Assembly: GCA_041485885.1 (NCBI GenBank)
Contig: JBGPKL010000019.1
Coordinates: 1-55,932, forward strand
DNA: 55,932 nt
DNA from: JACQFZ01 sp041485885
GTDB lineage: Bacteria; Pseudomonadota; Gammaproteobacteria; Acidiferrobacterales; Sulfurifustaceae
Direction: 5' to 3'
The position numbers were made by a program, and so were the translations under genes. Positions within the stretch are counted from its first letter, which is position 1; every line of letters starts with the position of its first letter. Below, in pieces: positions 41,840-51,051 of this stretch. The notes below the pieces were generated by a model. The model saw only the letters and a program-made list of their open reading frames with translations, had not been told where the DNA came from and did not search any database.

Positions 41840-41851
41840 GTGAGATTCGCT
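41840..41851 (+). promoter_or_regulatory. Candidate WYL operator half-site
   Basis: GTGAGATTCGCT, 28 bases before the WYL gene start. Its exact reverse complement recurs at 42892-42903, before cas3. The nearby TCCTGTAGGA (41851-41860) is a small palindrome. A regulator-binding role is inferred from position and repetition. Confidence 0.45.
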
Positions 41852-41879
41852 CCTGTAGGAGGCGCTTCAGGGAGGACGC

Positions 41880-42644
41880 ATGGATCTGTTCGATCGGATT
41901 TACCGCCTACACGCGGTTCTTCGGCGGGCGCGCTATCCCGTCTCACGTGCAACGCTAGAGCATGAACTGGAATGCAAGCGTGCCACCGTTAACCGAATCA
42001 TCAAGGAAGCGCGTCTCTATCTTCACGCACCTATAAAATACGATCGCGCGCGAAACGGATATTTATTGGCGCAAGATGAAGGCGGCCCCTGGGAACTTCC
42101 CGGCCTATGGTTCAATGCCTCGGAACTTCATGCGTTGCTCGCGGCGCACGAGTTGCTTACCGGCGTCCAACCCGGCCTGCTCGAAAGCGCGCTTGCACCG
42201 CTGCGCGAGCGGATCGAACAGATACTGAAGTCCCGGGGCAGCGGTGGGCGCGAGGTCGCGCGTCGCGTTCGGATTCTGCGCATCGCCTCGCGCCGAGTCG
42301 AACCGGCGCACTTTCGCAGCGTCGCCGGCGCGGCGCTTGCACGTAAGCGCCTGCGCATCATTTACCACGGGCGCGAGCGCGACGCGACGACCGAGCGCGA
42401 GATTTCTCCACAACGGCTCGTACATTATCGGGACAACTGGTACCTCGACGCATGGGATCACGCGAAGCGCGCGTTGCGGGTTTTCTCGATTGATCGTATC
42501 CGCGAATCCGAGACCCTCGACAAACCCGCCAAGGATATTCCGGACGTCCGCCTCGACGCTCACTTCGCCTCGTCTTATGGCATCTTCGCCGGTCGGCCGC
42601 GGCGCAAAGCCGTGCTTCGTTTCACGCGGGCGCGCGCCCGCTAG
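41880..42644 (+). CDS. WYL-domain transcriptional regulator, cut by in-frame TAG
   Basis: A 254-residue product with an N-terminal winged helix (LFDRIYRLHAVLRRARYPVS and LEHELECKRATVNRIIKEAR) and a WYL domain (LRIIYHGRERDATTEREISP, LVHYRDNWYLDAWDHAKR). WYL regulators commonly sit beside CRISPR-cas operons and bind ligands such as nucleotides. The frame ends at TAG 42642-42644 exactly where the family has Trp in ARWVADE; the same frame continues 113 more codons with family sequence. GGAGG lies 5 bases before ATG 41880. The stop probably removes the C-terminal (WCX) part, so the protein may be defective or constitutive. Confidence 0.85.
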   Translation: MDLFDRIYRLHAVLRRARYPVSRATLEHELECKRATVNRIIKEARLYLHAPIKYDRARNGYLLAQDEGGPWELPGLWFNASELHALLAAHELLTGVQPGLLESALAPLRERIEQILKSRGSGGREVARRVRILRIASRRVEPAHFRSVAGAALARKRLRIIYHGRERDATTEREISPQRLVHYRDNWYLDAWDHAKRALRVFSIDRIRESETLDKPAKDIPDVRLDAHFASSYGIFAGRPRRKAVLRFTRARAR

Positions 42645-42986
42645 GTGGCGGACGAAGTTTGGCATCCGCAACAGCAAGCACAGCGTTTGCCCGACGGCGG
42701 GTTTCAGCTCTCGGTTCCTTATGCCGACGAGCGTGAGTTGATATTGGACATCCTCAAGTACGGACCGGATGTGGAAGTGATCGCGCCGCTCTCCCTCCGG
42801 CGCGCTGTGCAAGAGCGGCTACGCATGGCGCTTGCGCAGTACGCGCGCGAGAAACTCAAGATGAAAGGCGCACTTGGCGTGAGATCCTCAAAGCGAATCT
42901 CACGTCGCACAGGCTCGCGGATAGAGCCACCCCCGGCCGTATCATTCACCCTCGGATCCTTGCCGAGAAGAGATTTCGGTTCATGA
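42645..42986 (+). pseudogene. C-terminal remainder of the WYL regulator
   Basis: Directly in frame after the TAG: VADEVWHPQQQAQRLPDGGF, LSVPYADERELILDILKYGP and DVEVIAPLSLRRAVQERLRM are the WCX extension typical of WYL regulators. No other lesion is seen, so the TGG to TAG change is the only break. The last 40 codons or so, past the helix RLRMALAQYARE, do not look like family sequence and include the repeat at 42879. Confidence 0.85.
42879..42903. promoter_or_regulatory. Inverted repeat upstream of cas3
   Basis: GTGAGAT and ATCTCAC arms separated by 11 bases; the right arm with its flank (AGCGAATCTCAC) is the exact reverse complement of the site at 41840. Candidate operator for the cas operon. 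Confidence 0.45.
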
Positions 42987-43333
42987 CATCATTCGCTTTG
43001 ATCGTCGGGCTTCTCGCAGGCGCGCTCAGCGCGTGGCCGGCGAAGAACACGCAAGAAGTCGCCGAGATCGGCAAACAACTCTACGACCGCATCGCCAAGC
43101 TTGCCGAGCACTGGAGCAACGTCGGCGAGAAACTCGGCAATGCCGTCGAAGCCTACAACAGCGCAACCAGCACACTCGAATCGCGCGCGCTCGTCTTCGC
43201 GCGGAAACTGCGTGATCTCAAGGCGGCGTCGGAGGATGTGGAGATTGAAATCGTCGGCCCGACCGATGACATGCCGCGTGCATTGAAGGCGCCAGAATTT
43301 GTCGCGCTGCTGAAGCTTGAGGAAGGGTTATGA
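42983..43333 (+). pseudogene. RmuC C-terminal fragment
   Basis: A 116-residue frame. From about residue 21 it matches the end of RmuC, the DNA-recombination-limiting protein: NTQEVAEIGKQLYDRIAKLA, EHWSNVGEKLGNAVEAYNSA, STLESRALVFARKLRDL and a final RALKAPEFVALLK. The nuclease-fold and coiled-coil parts (some 300 residues) are missing. It starts at an ATG overlapping the WYL frame and its stop overlaps the cas3 start (ATGA), so it may be translated and couple cas3 to it. It could be only a remnant. Confidence 0.75.
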
Positions 43334-45882
43334 CATACGATGATTTTTTCAAGCAGGCGACCGGACACCAAAAAGGTCCATATGATTACCAGCGCCGGCT
43401 CGCGGAAGAATCGTGGCCCAATTTGCTCGATGTTCCCACAGGTCTCGGAAAAACTGCGGCTATCGTGCTTGCGTGGATTTGGAAGCGACGGGAAAAGAAA
43501 GACGCCGAAACACCTCGCCGATTGGTGTATTGCCTGCCGATGCGCGTATTAGTCGAGCAGACATATCAGAATGTTTGCGCGTGGCTTCAGCGTTTGGAGA
43601 TAGCGGGCGAACCCGGACAGGGCAAGGTATCGGTCCACATGCTCCTCGGCGGTTCCGGCGATGTGAAAAAAGCAACGTGGGCCGACTATCCAGAGGAAGA
43701 CGCGATCCTCATAGGGACACAGGACATGTTGCTGTCGCGTGCGCTCATGCGGGGTTACGGCATGAGTCGTTATCAGTGGCCGGTGCATTTTGCGCTGCTC
43801 CATAACGATGTCTTATGGGTATTCGACGAAGTGCAGTTGATGGGGGCGGGTTTGTCTACCTCCGTTCAACTTGAAGTTTTGCAGAGTGAGTCTTTTTGGA
43901 GACCGGCCTTGGGCTGCCGTTTTCTTTGGATGTCGGCAACGCCGGGCGACGGTATGTTTAATACAAAAGATCGCCGCGACAATAATAAGCACGAGATCGC
44001 GAAAGATCAGATTTTGCCGCTTCGATCGGATGCGCCGGAGCGGAATGAACCAGTTTTCCTTGCCGAAAAAGAGATCGAAATTATCAGTAAGCAGCCAAAG
44101 ATCGGAACGGGAATGAACAAGGATGGGATTTTTGATCTGCATGAAGCGGGGCGAATAAGTTTGATTGTTGTCAATACGGTGCGGCAGGCACAAGGGCTTT
44201 ATCGAGAACTGGAAACGGCAATTGGAAAGAGAAAAAACAAAAAGTCGCCTGTTCCAGAACCACTGCTACTTCATGGTCGAATGCGGCCACGCGACCGCAA
44301 AGACCCGATGAAACTTCTTCTTGGGTTTTCAGAAAGACAAAAAACCGTTCAGGGTTCTGAGCCAAACCATCCAGGATTCATAGTAATAGCGACACAAGTT
44401 GTCGAAGCCGGTGTAGACATATCGGCGTCTCGCCTTTGGACTGAGATCGCGCCGTGGCCTTCAGTTATTCAACGATTGGGCCGCCTAAATCGTGATGGCA
44501 GGCTCAGCGGGGCGAAGGCATTTTTCTGGATGCCAAAGGCCGACAGGGATTTCGAGAACTCGACGAAAGAAGACGCACCTAATGCCGGGCGAATCGGTCC
44601 TTACGATAAAAGCGCGCTCGATGCGGCGAAGAACTTGCTGAGTGTATTGAAGAGCAAACAACAAAGCGGGCAACGTTATCGAGCTGCGTTAGATGAAGTT
44701 AACAACTCTAGCGACGGAAAAAAGGCCAAAGCAATTGCCCATACTTCGGTTATCCGGCCGACGGATTTCTATGAACTTTTTTCTACGGAACCCGATTTAG
44801 CCGGCGGGTTCACAGATGTATCGCGTTTTGTGCGTGATGCGGACAATGATCCTGATGTCGAGGTGTTTTGGGGCGACTTCGACGATCGGCCGTCGGATGA
44901 CTTGGATTGCACGCCAGAAATACTTTGCCGTGTATCGGCTTACGCCCTTAAGCGATTCTTAAGAGATAAGAAAGTGAAGGCGTGGGTGTGGAATCAGGAG
45001 TTGGGTAATTATGAGTCGATTTCCGTAACAGCGGTGTGTCCTGGCATGACGCTATTGCTGCCACGAAATGCTGGTGGATACTCCGAAACACTAGGGTGGA
45101 CTGGTGATCCAAAGGACAGGCCGGAATCGGGGCTCGCGCTAGTAGGGCGCCCCTCGAAACGTGACGAGGATCGGTGGAGTGAAACGGAATGGCTGCTGTT
45201 GTCGGATCACCTTCGCGATGCGAAGGCAGAGGCGTCATACCTCTGTGGGAAGTTTGTTTTGAGGGATGCGCACAAAAACGCCGTGATCTGCGCCGCATCA
45301 TGGCACGACATCGGAAAAATTCATGAACGATGGTGCGCGCCACTGCACGCCAAGCAGCCCGGCCCAGGACCGTGGGCGAAATTCAAAGACGTATCTGTGT
45401 TTCGGCCCAACCTGCGTCATGAAGCGGCAAGTGCGCTTGCCGCGTGGTCGCTCTGGCGGCAAGGAGACCAACGGCTCACCGGACTCGCTATCTATCTCAT
45501 TGCCACACATCACGGCAAGGTGCGCACTGTGTTGCGTTCTACGAGAAATGGTGAAGATGTTTTTGGAATTAGCTCAGGTGATGTGCTCGCACCGCTGCCT
45601 GGGTGGTATGAGCATCCAATCTCGCTTGACCTGACACCACGTCTGTTTGCGACTCCGGGGTATTGGGTTGACGATTCAACGTTCGAAATCACCATGCCGT
45701 CGTGGACTTCGGTTGTTTCCGAGCTGCTCGGTGATGGTCCGGATGGGAGTAATGCAAACGACGCAATACCAGAGGGCGAGCCCAAGGATTTGGGACCTTT
45801 CGCGTTGGCATTCCTTGAAATGCTGGTGATTGCCGCTGACCATCGCGCCAGTACGGCACCAGGCAAAGGACGCGTCCGATGA
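43330..45882 (+). CDS. cas3: CRISPR-associated nuclease-helicase Cas3 (type I-G)
   Basis: An 850-residue Cas3 with the helicase first and HD nuclease last, the order seen in type I-G (I-U). Helicase motifs: Walker A VPTGLGKTAAIVLAWIW, DEVQ box VLWVFDEVQLMGAG, SATPGDG, LLHGRMRPRDR, IATQVVEAGVDISA and QRLGRLNRDG. The HD domain lies from about 630: AASWHDIGKIHERW, LRHEAASALAAWSLW and IATHHGKVR. It would unwind and degrade DNA marked by the effector complex. ATG overlaps the RmuC-fragment stop. All catalytic motifs appear intact. Confidence 0.94.
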   Translation: MTYDDFFKQATGHQKGPYDYQRRLAEESWPNLLDVPTGLGKTAAIVLAWIWKRREKKDAETPRRLVYCLPMRVLVEQTYQNVCAWLQRLEIAGEPGQGKVSVHMLLGGSGDVKKATWADYPEEDAILIGTQDMLLSRALMRGYGMSRYQWPVHFALLHNDVLWVFDEVQLMGAGLSTSVQLEVLQSESFWRPALGCRFLWMSATPGDGMFNTKDRRDNNKHEIAKDQILPLRSDAPERNEPVFLAEKEIEIISKQPKIGTGMNKDGIFDLHEAGRISLIVVNTVRQAQGLYRELETAIGKRKNKKSPVPEPLLLHGRMRPRDRKDPMKLLLGFSERQKTVQGSEPNHPGFIVIATQVVEAGVDISASRLWTEIAPWPSVIQRLGRLNRDGRLSGAKAFFWMPKADRDFENSTKEDAPNAGRIGPYDKSALDAAKNLLSVLKSKQQSGQRYRAALDEVNNSSDGKKAKAIAHTSVIRPTDFYELFSTEPDLAGGFTDVSRFVRDADNDPDVEVFWGDFDDRPSDDLDCTPEILCRVSAYALKRFLRDKKVKAWVWNQELGNYESISVTAVCPGMTLLLPRNAGGYSETLGWTGDPKDRPESGLALVGRPSKRDEDRWSETEWLLLSDHLRDAKAEASYLCGKFVLRDAHKNAVICAASWHDIGKIHERWCAPLHAKQPGPGPWAKFKDVSVFRPNLRHEAASALAAWSLWRQGDQRLTGLAIYLIATHHGKVRTVLRSTRNGEDVFGISSGDVLAPLPGWYEHPISLDLTPRLFATPGYWVDDSTFEITMPSWTSVVSELLGDGPDGSNANDAIPEGEPKDLGPFALAFLEMLVIAADHRASTAPGKGRVR

Positions 45883-47942
45883 ACAAGCAACTGCATGCGA
45901 TTCCATTTACCGGAATTACGCCAGACACCTTGGGCGGGTACCTGTGCGGACTCGGTCTGCTGAGTGCCTGTGCGCAAATAGTACCGAGTGTCAGAGGATG
46001 TTGGCGAGATGACATATTTCACATGTTGGTAGAAGGACCCGACGGTGCATTGCATTGCATGGGCGAGTTATTACCTATCGACGACTTTTTAGTGAAAAAG
46101 TGGAAGCGGCCAAAATATCCAGGCGGCAGAAAGGCGTCTTGGTCCGATGCGCAAAAGCAAGATACAGATGCAAAGAAAAAGAAAAAAGCGTCTTCGGCCG
46201 TTAGGCTCTATCGTTGTGACACTGAGATCAATGATATTAGGTTCATCGATAGCCACATTGTTTCAGCGAGACACAATATCTTTAATCCGATATTCGGAAC
46301 GGGCGGTAATATCGGAAAGCGTAACCTTGCAAAATTGGCTGCTGATGCCTCAGACCTACTCGGTGATGAGATAAAAGCGCGGGAATGGTTAGCCAACGCT
46401 CTATATGGTGAGCCTGTTGATCTGCCAGAACTTCCTTCGAGCGGTACGTGGTTCCCTTTTGCCAACAAAACGTTCAACAGCGGACAAGACGGTTTCTTCC
46501 GCGAAGGCCGCTTGTCTCCGTGGTCGTTTTTACTGGCTCTAGAAGGAGCGTTGCTTTTACGTGGCGAAGTCGGCCGACGCTTGTCAGCTACGGCTAGACC
46601 ATATGTCGCTTTCCCATTTATTTCAGAGCCACCTAGCCCGATCAGCGAAAGTAATGTCGGCTTGAAACGGCCCGGCGTATTTTGGGCACCAATCTGGAAC
46701 ATGCCAGCCAACTTTATGGAAGTGCGATCATTGTTGAAGCGTGGGTTAGCGCGCATCGGCAAAAGAACCGCGACCGCGCCACATGAGTTTGCTGTGGCGG
46801 CCATGGGTCTCGGTTTTGACGCGGGCCTCGTTGAATTTGCACCTTTTGAGTTACGCGAAACCACGAGTTCGCAGGTGTTCGAGGCTATGCCCATGCCTCA
46901 TGTTTACGTGCGCACTGACGAGCGTAGTCACCGCGCTGCGGAGCTTATCTCATCATTGGTGTCGTGGATGGCGCGACTGCCCTACGAGCCGACATCCGGC
47001 AAAAAGAAAGGAAAATTCTCCGGCCTGCGCGGTCCCATTGAACAAGCCATCATCTCGGTGTCTGAAGAGCCGGAGGATGCTTCGCGCTGGCAGGAGTTAC
47101 TTCTCATGCTCGCGCAGGTACAAAAGCAAGTTGATTGGGATAGCACCCGCGGTTGGCGCCAACGTGCTGCACTTTTTCCCCGGCTGTCACAGGCGTGGCT
47201 GGACTTTGCGTGGCCTGATGGGCGTCCTCTGGAAATTGAGATCGCCGCCGCCGTCGCATCCGTTGGCGGCGGCACGCATTATCCGCTTGCATGCAATATC
47301 TATGGGGTTAGATCCGGCAAGGAAGGATTTTGGTTTCCGAAGGACAGACCGTTAAGCGCCGTCTGGCATGAAAGCAACCTTGTGGATGCGCTTGGTGACA
47401 TTTTACACAGGCGGTTGGTGGACCACGGCAGTCATATAAGAGGCGAACGCGCGCCTTGGCCTTTGATCGCAAGGCATGCGGTAGGGCGGGACATGCTGGA
47501 CCGATTCCTCAATGACGGGGTTGATGACGCCGAGATCACGAGATGGTTGCCCGCTTTGTCGCTATTGGACTGGCGACGCTCAATTTCAGATCGAGACGAT
47601 CATGAACCTTCGTGGAGTGGCCTGTTTGCACTGGATGGCGTCTTTCGTCCCCTGCTAACGGCCGGTCTTCCTTGGAAAGGTAACTCGCGCAAACAAACGG
47701 CCGAACCCGACACTGCTGCCGCACTCCGACTCGCGGAATTGTTGCGTCAAGGGGATCTCGACGGTGCGTTGGATTTTTCTGTCGCGCGCTACCGAGCGCT
47801 CGGCGCGCAACCTATTCAGCTTACCGGTCTTACTTCAACTTCAACAACCGCGCAGCGCCTATTGGCCGCGCTGCTGATTCCCATTTCTCGGCGCGCAATC
47901 CTGACGGGCCGAGCTCGCTGGAATTTGAATACCACTGACTAA
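45879..47942 (+). CDS. csx17: Type I-G effector large subunit Csx17 (Cas8)
   Basis: A 687-residue Csx17 (Cas8u2), the large subunit of the type I-G complex, expected to recognise the PAM. Family blocks: FTGITPDTLGGYLCGLGLLS at the start, NPIFGTGGNIGKRNLAKL near 130, LSPWSFLLALEGALLLRG near 215-235, and ARIGKRTATAPHEFAVAAMG near 305. A Lys-rich stretch (DAKKKKKASS, about 89-107) looks like a flexible loop. ATGA overlap with cas3. Confidence 0.92.
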   Translation: MNKQLHAIPFTGITPDTLGGYLCGLGLLSACAQIVPSVRGCWRDDIFHMLVEGPDGALHCMGELLPIDDFLVKKWKRPKYPGGRKASWSDAQKQDTDAKKKKKASSAVRLYRCDTEINDIRFIDSHIVSARHNIFNPIFGTGGNIGKRNLAKLAADASDLLGDEIKAREWLANALYGEPVDLPELPSSGTWFPFANKTFNSGQDGFFREGRLSPWSFLLALEGALLLRGEVGRRLSATARPYVAFPFISEPPSPISESNVGLKRPGVFWAPIWNMPANFMEVRSLLKRGLARIGKRTATAPHEFAVAAMGLGFDAGLVEFAPFELRETTSSQVFEAMPMPHVYVRTDERSHRAAELISSLVSWMARLPYEPTSGKKKGKFSGLRGPIEQAIISVSEEPEDASRWQELLLMLAQVQKQVDWDSTRGWRQRAALFPRLSQAWLDFAWPDGRPLEIEIAAAVASVGGGTHYPLACNIYGVRSGKEGFWFPKDRPLSAVWHESNLVDALGDILHRRLVDHGSHIRGERAPWPLIARHAVGRDMLDRFLNDGVDDAEITRWLPALSLLDWRRSISDRDDHEPSWSGLFALDGVFRPLLTAGLPWKGNSRKQTAEPDTAAALRLAELLRQGDLDGALDFSVARYRALGAQPIQLTGLTSTSTTAQRLLAALLIPISRRAILTGRARWNLNTTD

Positions 47943-47954
47943 GAGGAACATGCG

Positions 47955-49196
47955 ATGGCTACACCACAGACCGAACAACAATTGAATCTTGATGATTTGT
48001 TGCGGCCGGAAGGCCCTATATGCCTGGTTGTACAGGCCGACATGAAAACGGTCGGCAATGAAGATACGTTCCAGCCCGCCGGTTTCCCGCAGATTGGGCA
48101 CGTGATCTATAAAGCGCCGCGCAAGGACGTGGATGGGAATTTTTCAGAAGAGTCTGTATGTGTAGTGGATAGCGCAGCCAGCATGGCCAATCATCTCGAA
48201 GCAGTTTGCACACCTTATCCGGACGGACTAACGCTGCATCCTGATCTTCAGGGGCTACCTCACGTCATTTGTGTAACCGACGGTGAGAAAGAAAGCGAAT
48301 TGCGTCCCGTGACCAGCACATTGCAAGAAGGACATCGAATTGCTTCGGATTATTTCGTTGATCCAAAGTGCGCAAAATTAGTTCGCGAGACAAAAAACAG
48401 AGATCAATGGCCGCTTTTCCGGGACGAATTGCGAAAAGAATTTGGCATCAAGAAAATTGGTAGCGATGCAGCAAAAAAAAATGATACCGAAAAAAGAGAT
48501 GCTAAAGACAAGGATACGAAAGAGAAGGAAAAGTATTTCGTCTACCCAGACAACTGGTGGTCGATATTTTCGACGATATTCAAATACGATCCGAACTCTC
48601 TTGTTCATGGAGTACTGTTCGCCAAGGAGCAAATCAAGATCGCACGCTTGCTGAACGCCCAAATGGAGGCATTCGGAGCGGGCCGGGTGCGGGGCTCAGG
48701 TATCAAGTTTGACTCGCTTGGGAAAACGACATCAGGACAACCGATCTTCGCTACGGATAGCGAGACTGCGCATCGTATTCGTGCCACATTTATTCTCGAT
48801 TTAGCCTTGCTGCGATCCTATGGCAGAAGGGATAAGGACAAAGAAATTGGTCTCACAAACAGGCAGAAGCGCCTACTGCTGGAATTGGCGCTCTGGAAGA
48901 TCAATCAGCTTTTGGCAAAGCCGTTTCGCTTCCGCAGCCGCTGTTTTCTCACTTGCTCTTCGATTACGGTTTCCAGCGAGAAAAAAACTTATAACGGTGA
49001 GCTTCCGTCGCTGAATATTAGCGACGCCATAAAGGATTGTGAGTTCAAGGAAATCACCGGGATGACCCAGGTCTATTATCCGGCCGCGATGTTGTTCAAG
49101 CTTGGCAAACAACAGCCGACATCGGAAGACGGTGATGGACAAGAAACTCTGAACGACGACGGGAGCACGGAAGAAGAAAACGAAGCTGAGGATTAA
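47955..49196 (+). CDS. csb1: Type I-G backbone protein Csb1 (Cas7)
   Basis: A 413-residue Csb1/GSU0053-type Cas7, the repeated subunit holding the crRNA. Blocks seen: GFPQIGHVIYKAPRKD, VDSAASMANHLEAVC, VHGVLFAKEQIKIARLLNAQ and ARGRGSGIKFDS-like GRVRGSGIKFDSLG. A very charged, low-complexity stretch (KKNDTEKRDAKDKDTKEKEK, about 175-195) interrupts the fold region and is probably a surface loop. GAGGA lies before ATG 47955; 12 bases after csx17. Confidence 0.92.
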   Translation: MATPQTEQQLNLDDLLRPEGPICLVVQADMKTVGNEDTFQPAGFPQIGHVIYKAPRKDVDGNFSEESVCVVDSAASMANHLEAVCTPYPDGLTLHPDLQGLPHVICVTDGEKESELRPVTSTLQEGHRIASDYFVDPKCAKLVRETKNRDQWPLFRDELRKEFGIKKIGSDAAKKNDTEKRDAKDKDTKEKEKYFVYPDNWWSIFSTIFKYDPNSLVHGVLFAKEQIKIARLLNAQMEAFGAGRVRGSGIKFDSLGKTTSGQPIFATDSETAHRIRATFILDLALLRSYGRRDKDKEIGLTNRQKRLLLELALWKINQLLAKPFRFRSRCFLTCSSITVSSEKKTYNGELPSLNISDAIKDCEFKEITGMTQVYYPAAMLFKLGKQQPTSEDGDGQETLNDDGSTEEENEAED

Positions 49197-49199
49197 GTC

Positions 49200-50711
49200 A
49201 TGGGGCTTGTCATTGAACAAAGTTTTCCACTGGGGCGCTTTCACGCGACACGTTGGAAAATGGGCGCCTTTGGTGATCTGTATGGTGAATGGCCTCCGTC
49301 TCCATGGCGATTGTTTAGAGCGCTCGCGGCTCGATGGTTTCAGTGGAGCCGAGAGACGGGCGAGGATGATCGCAATGCACTACTCAGTCTCTTGGGTGCG
49401 TTATCGAGTGAATTACCGGAATTCTATTTACCGATCCATACGGGACGAGGCGAGCCCCTAAAGCAGTATCTGCCTATGCAGGTTGCTTGGACTGACGCTT
49501 CAAAAAAAGCGGCCGCATACAAAGCGCCGAAATCGAGTTTAACTGAAGATCACTATCGAGTAGTGTCGCCTAATGACCGCGTTTATTGGGTATGGCCAGA
49601 ACTTGGCGAAATTGACAAAGTATTTCTCGAACAGCTCCTCGCCCGAGTGATTTATTTCGGTAGAGCAGAATCGTTTACGTGCTTGCGTACCGTTGAGCGC
49701 GTGGCGGAGGCGCAAGATTACCAATCAGTGCTTCTATCCGAAAAACGGGCTGCGCTGGCCGTTCCGATACTTGCGCCGGATCGCAAAAATATCGATAGGC
49801 TAAGCATGCTTTTCCAACCGACCGAACACAAAAATATAAAGGGCCGAGGAATTCCGCCCGGTGCGCGCTGGTACTACGCTATATTACCAAGCCCGCCAAG
49901 AATCAAGATTATACCCAGGCAAAAGAATCGTTATCCAGAAAATCTGACACATATACAGTTCGCGATAGGTGGGCAAGTGTTGCCTTCCGTCAAATACTCG
50001 TGTCTTTTGACAGAGCGGTTTAGAAAGCGCGTATTACGAGAACATTGTCGGATTCTGACCGGAAATACGAAGTGTGATTATCGGGAGCTCAACGCGCAGA
50101 CAAAATCGAAAATGGGCGGGTTCACTGGCAAAGATGTAAATGGCGAACCGCTTGCCGATCATAGCCAAGCTTACTTTTCGGTTCTTCCCGACGAGAGAGG
50201 TAATGCCGCGCGGCTTGTCCTGTGGCGGCGCGCTCCATTCTCTCAGGAAGAGATTGAAGCACTGTTCGCGGCTGCGCAGTTCCCGTTACTGTGGGATTCC
50301 GCTAGTCCGAAATGGAAAATTAAACTCCTGCCATTACCTTTCGGGATGCCGCTCTCTTACAAATTGATGGGGACAAGTCGTCGTTGGGAGAGCGTTACGC
50401 CCTTTGTCGCTCCCCGACAGCGTCGAAGATTCAGGAAAAACGGCAAAGAGCGCTCGGGAGAAACACCAGAATCTATCGCCGCAAAGCTGTGCCGGCGAAT
50501 TTACGGGATCACTCCAGCGTCGGTAAACAGCTATGCAGTCGAAGAATGGCCGTACGTTCATATGAGTGCTAGGGAGCGCGTGAAAAAAAACAGACGACGG
50601 ATGTCGCTTCCGTCATTTCGGCTTGTTATGGAATTCACTCAGCCGGTAAGTGGTCCAATCGCCCTGGGCGACTCATCCCACTTCGGCCTTGGTGTATTTC
50701 GTCCGTTATGA
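49200..50711 (+). CDS. csb2: Type I-G Csb2 (Cas5-Cas6 fusion)
   Basis: A 503-residue Csb2/GSU0054-type protein. The N-terminal Cas5-like half is recognised by LVIEQSFPLGRFHATRWKMG and EWPPSPWRLFRALAARW; the C-terminal half is Cas6-like and should process pre-crRNA. Blocks near the end include FRLVMEFTQPVSGPIALGDS and HFGLGVFRPL, a glycine-rich Cas6 loop. It begins 3 bases after csb1. An ATG overlapping its stop (50708) opens a frame that ends at once, suggesting a once-coupled following gene. Confidence 0.92.
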   Translation: MGLVIEQSFPLGRFHATRWKMGAFGDLYGEWPPSPWRLFRALAARWFQWSRETGEDDRNALLSLLGALSSELPEFYLPIHTGRGEPLKQYLPMQVAWTDASKKAAAYKAPKSSLTEDHYRVVSPNDRVYWVWPELGEIDKVFLEQLLARVIYFGRAESFTCLRTVERVAEAQDYQSVLLSEKRAALAVPILAPDRKNIDRLSMLFQPTEHKNIKGRGIPPGARWYYAILPSPPRIKIIPRQKNRYPENLTHIQFAIGGQVLPSVKYSCLLTERFRKRVLREHCRILTGNTKCDYRELNAQTKSKMGGFTGKDVNGEPLADHSQAYFSVLPDERGNAARLVLWRRAPFSQEEIEALFAAAQFPLLWDSASPKWKIKLLPLPFGMPLSYKLMGTSRRWESVTPFVAPRQRRRFRKNGKERSGETPESIAAKLCRRIYGITPASVNSYAVEEWPYVHMSARERVKKNRRRMSLPSFRLVMEFTQPVSGPIALGDSSHFGLGVFRPL

Positions 50712-50737
50712 CCTTGCGCCTCAGCGTGCCCACAGCG

Positions 50738-51005
50738 GTTGGTCGCACGCGCATTGGACATGAAATTTCAGCATCGCCACCTGTCGGAGTTGACCGAGGC
50801 CGAGCGCGGGCGCGTGGTTGTTGAAGTCAGTGTCGCCGGAACGGAAGTAGCGCGGATTGATCATCCGCCAGACGTGCTTGCTTACGACCAGTGGGCGGGC
50901 GCGCGGGCGTTGCCGGAATTGCTGGCGGCGTTTTCGTTGCCGAACAATCCGACGATCGATCGGCTCATCTTCCAGGCGGGTGAGTTTCTGACGAAACGTT
51001 TGCAC
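50738..51005 (+). pseudogene. Unrecognised gene fragment, direct-repeat copy A
   Basis: Just after csb2 lies a frame (TTG 50739 to 51017) reading FQHRHLSELTEAERGRVVVE, VSVAGTEVARIDHPPDVLAY, DQWAGARALPELLAAFSLPN and NPTIDRLIFQAGEFLTKR. I do not recognise the family. A diverged, frameshifted copy is at 51661-51915. It looks like the C-terminal piece of a former cas-linked gene. The copies flank the DUF433/DUF5615 pair. Confidence 0.6.
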
Positions 51006-51051
51006 GGTGTATACTGAATTCATACGACTCTTTGTAGAGAGACATCACTAT

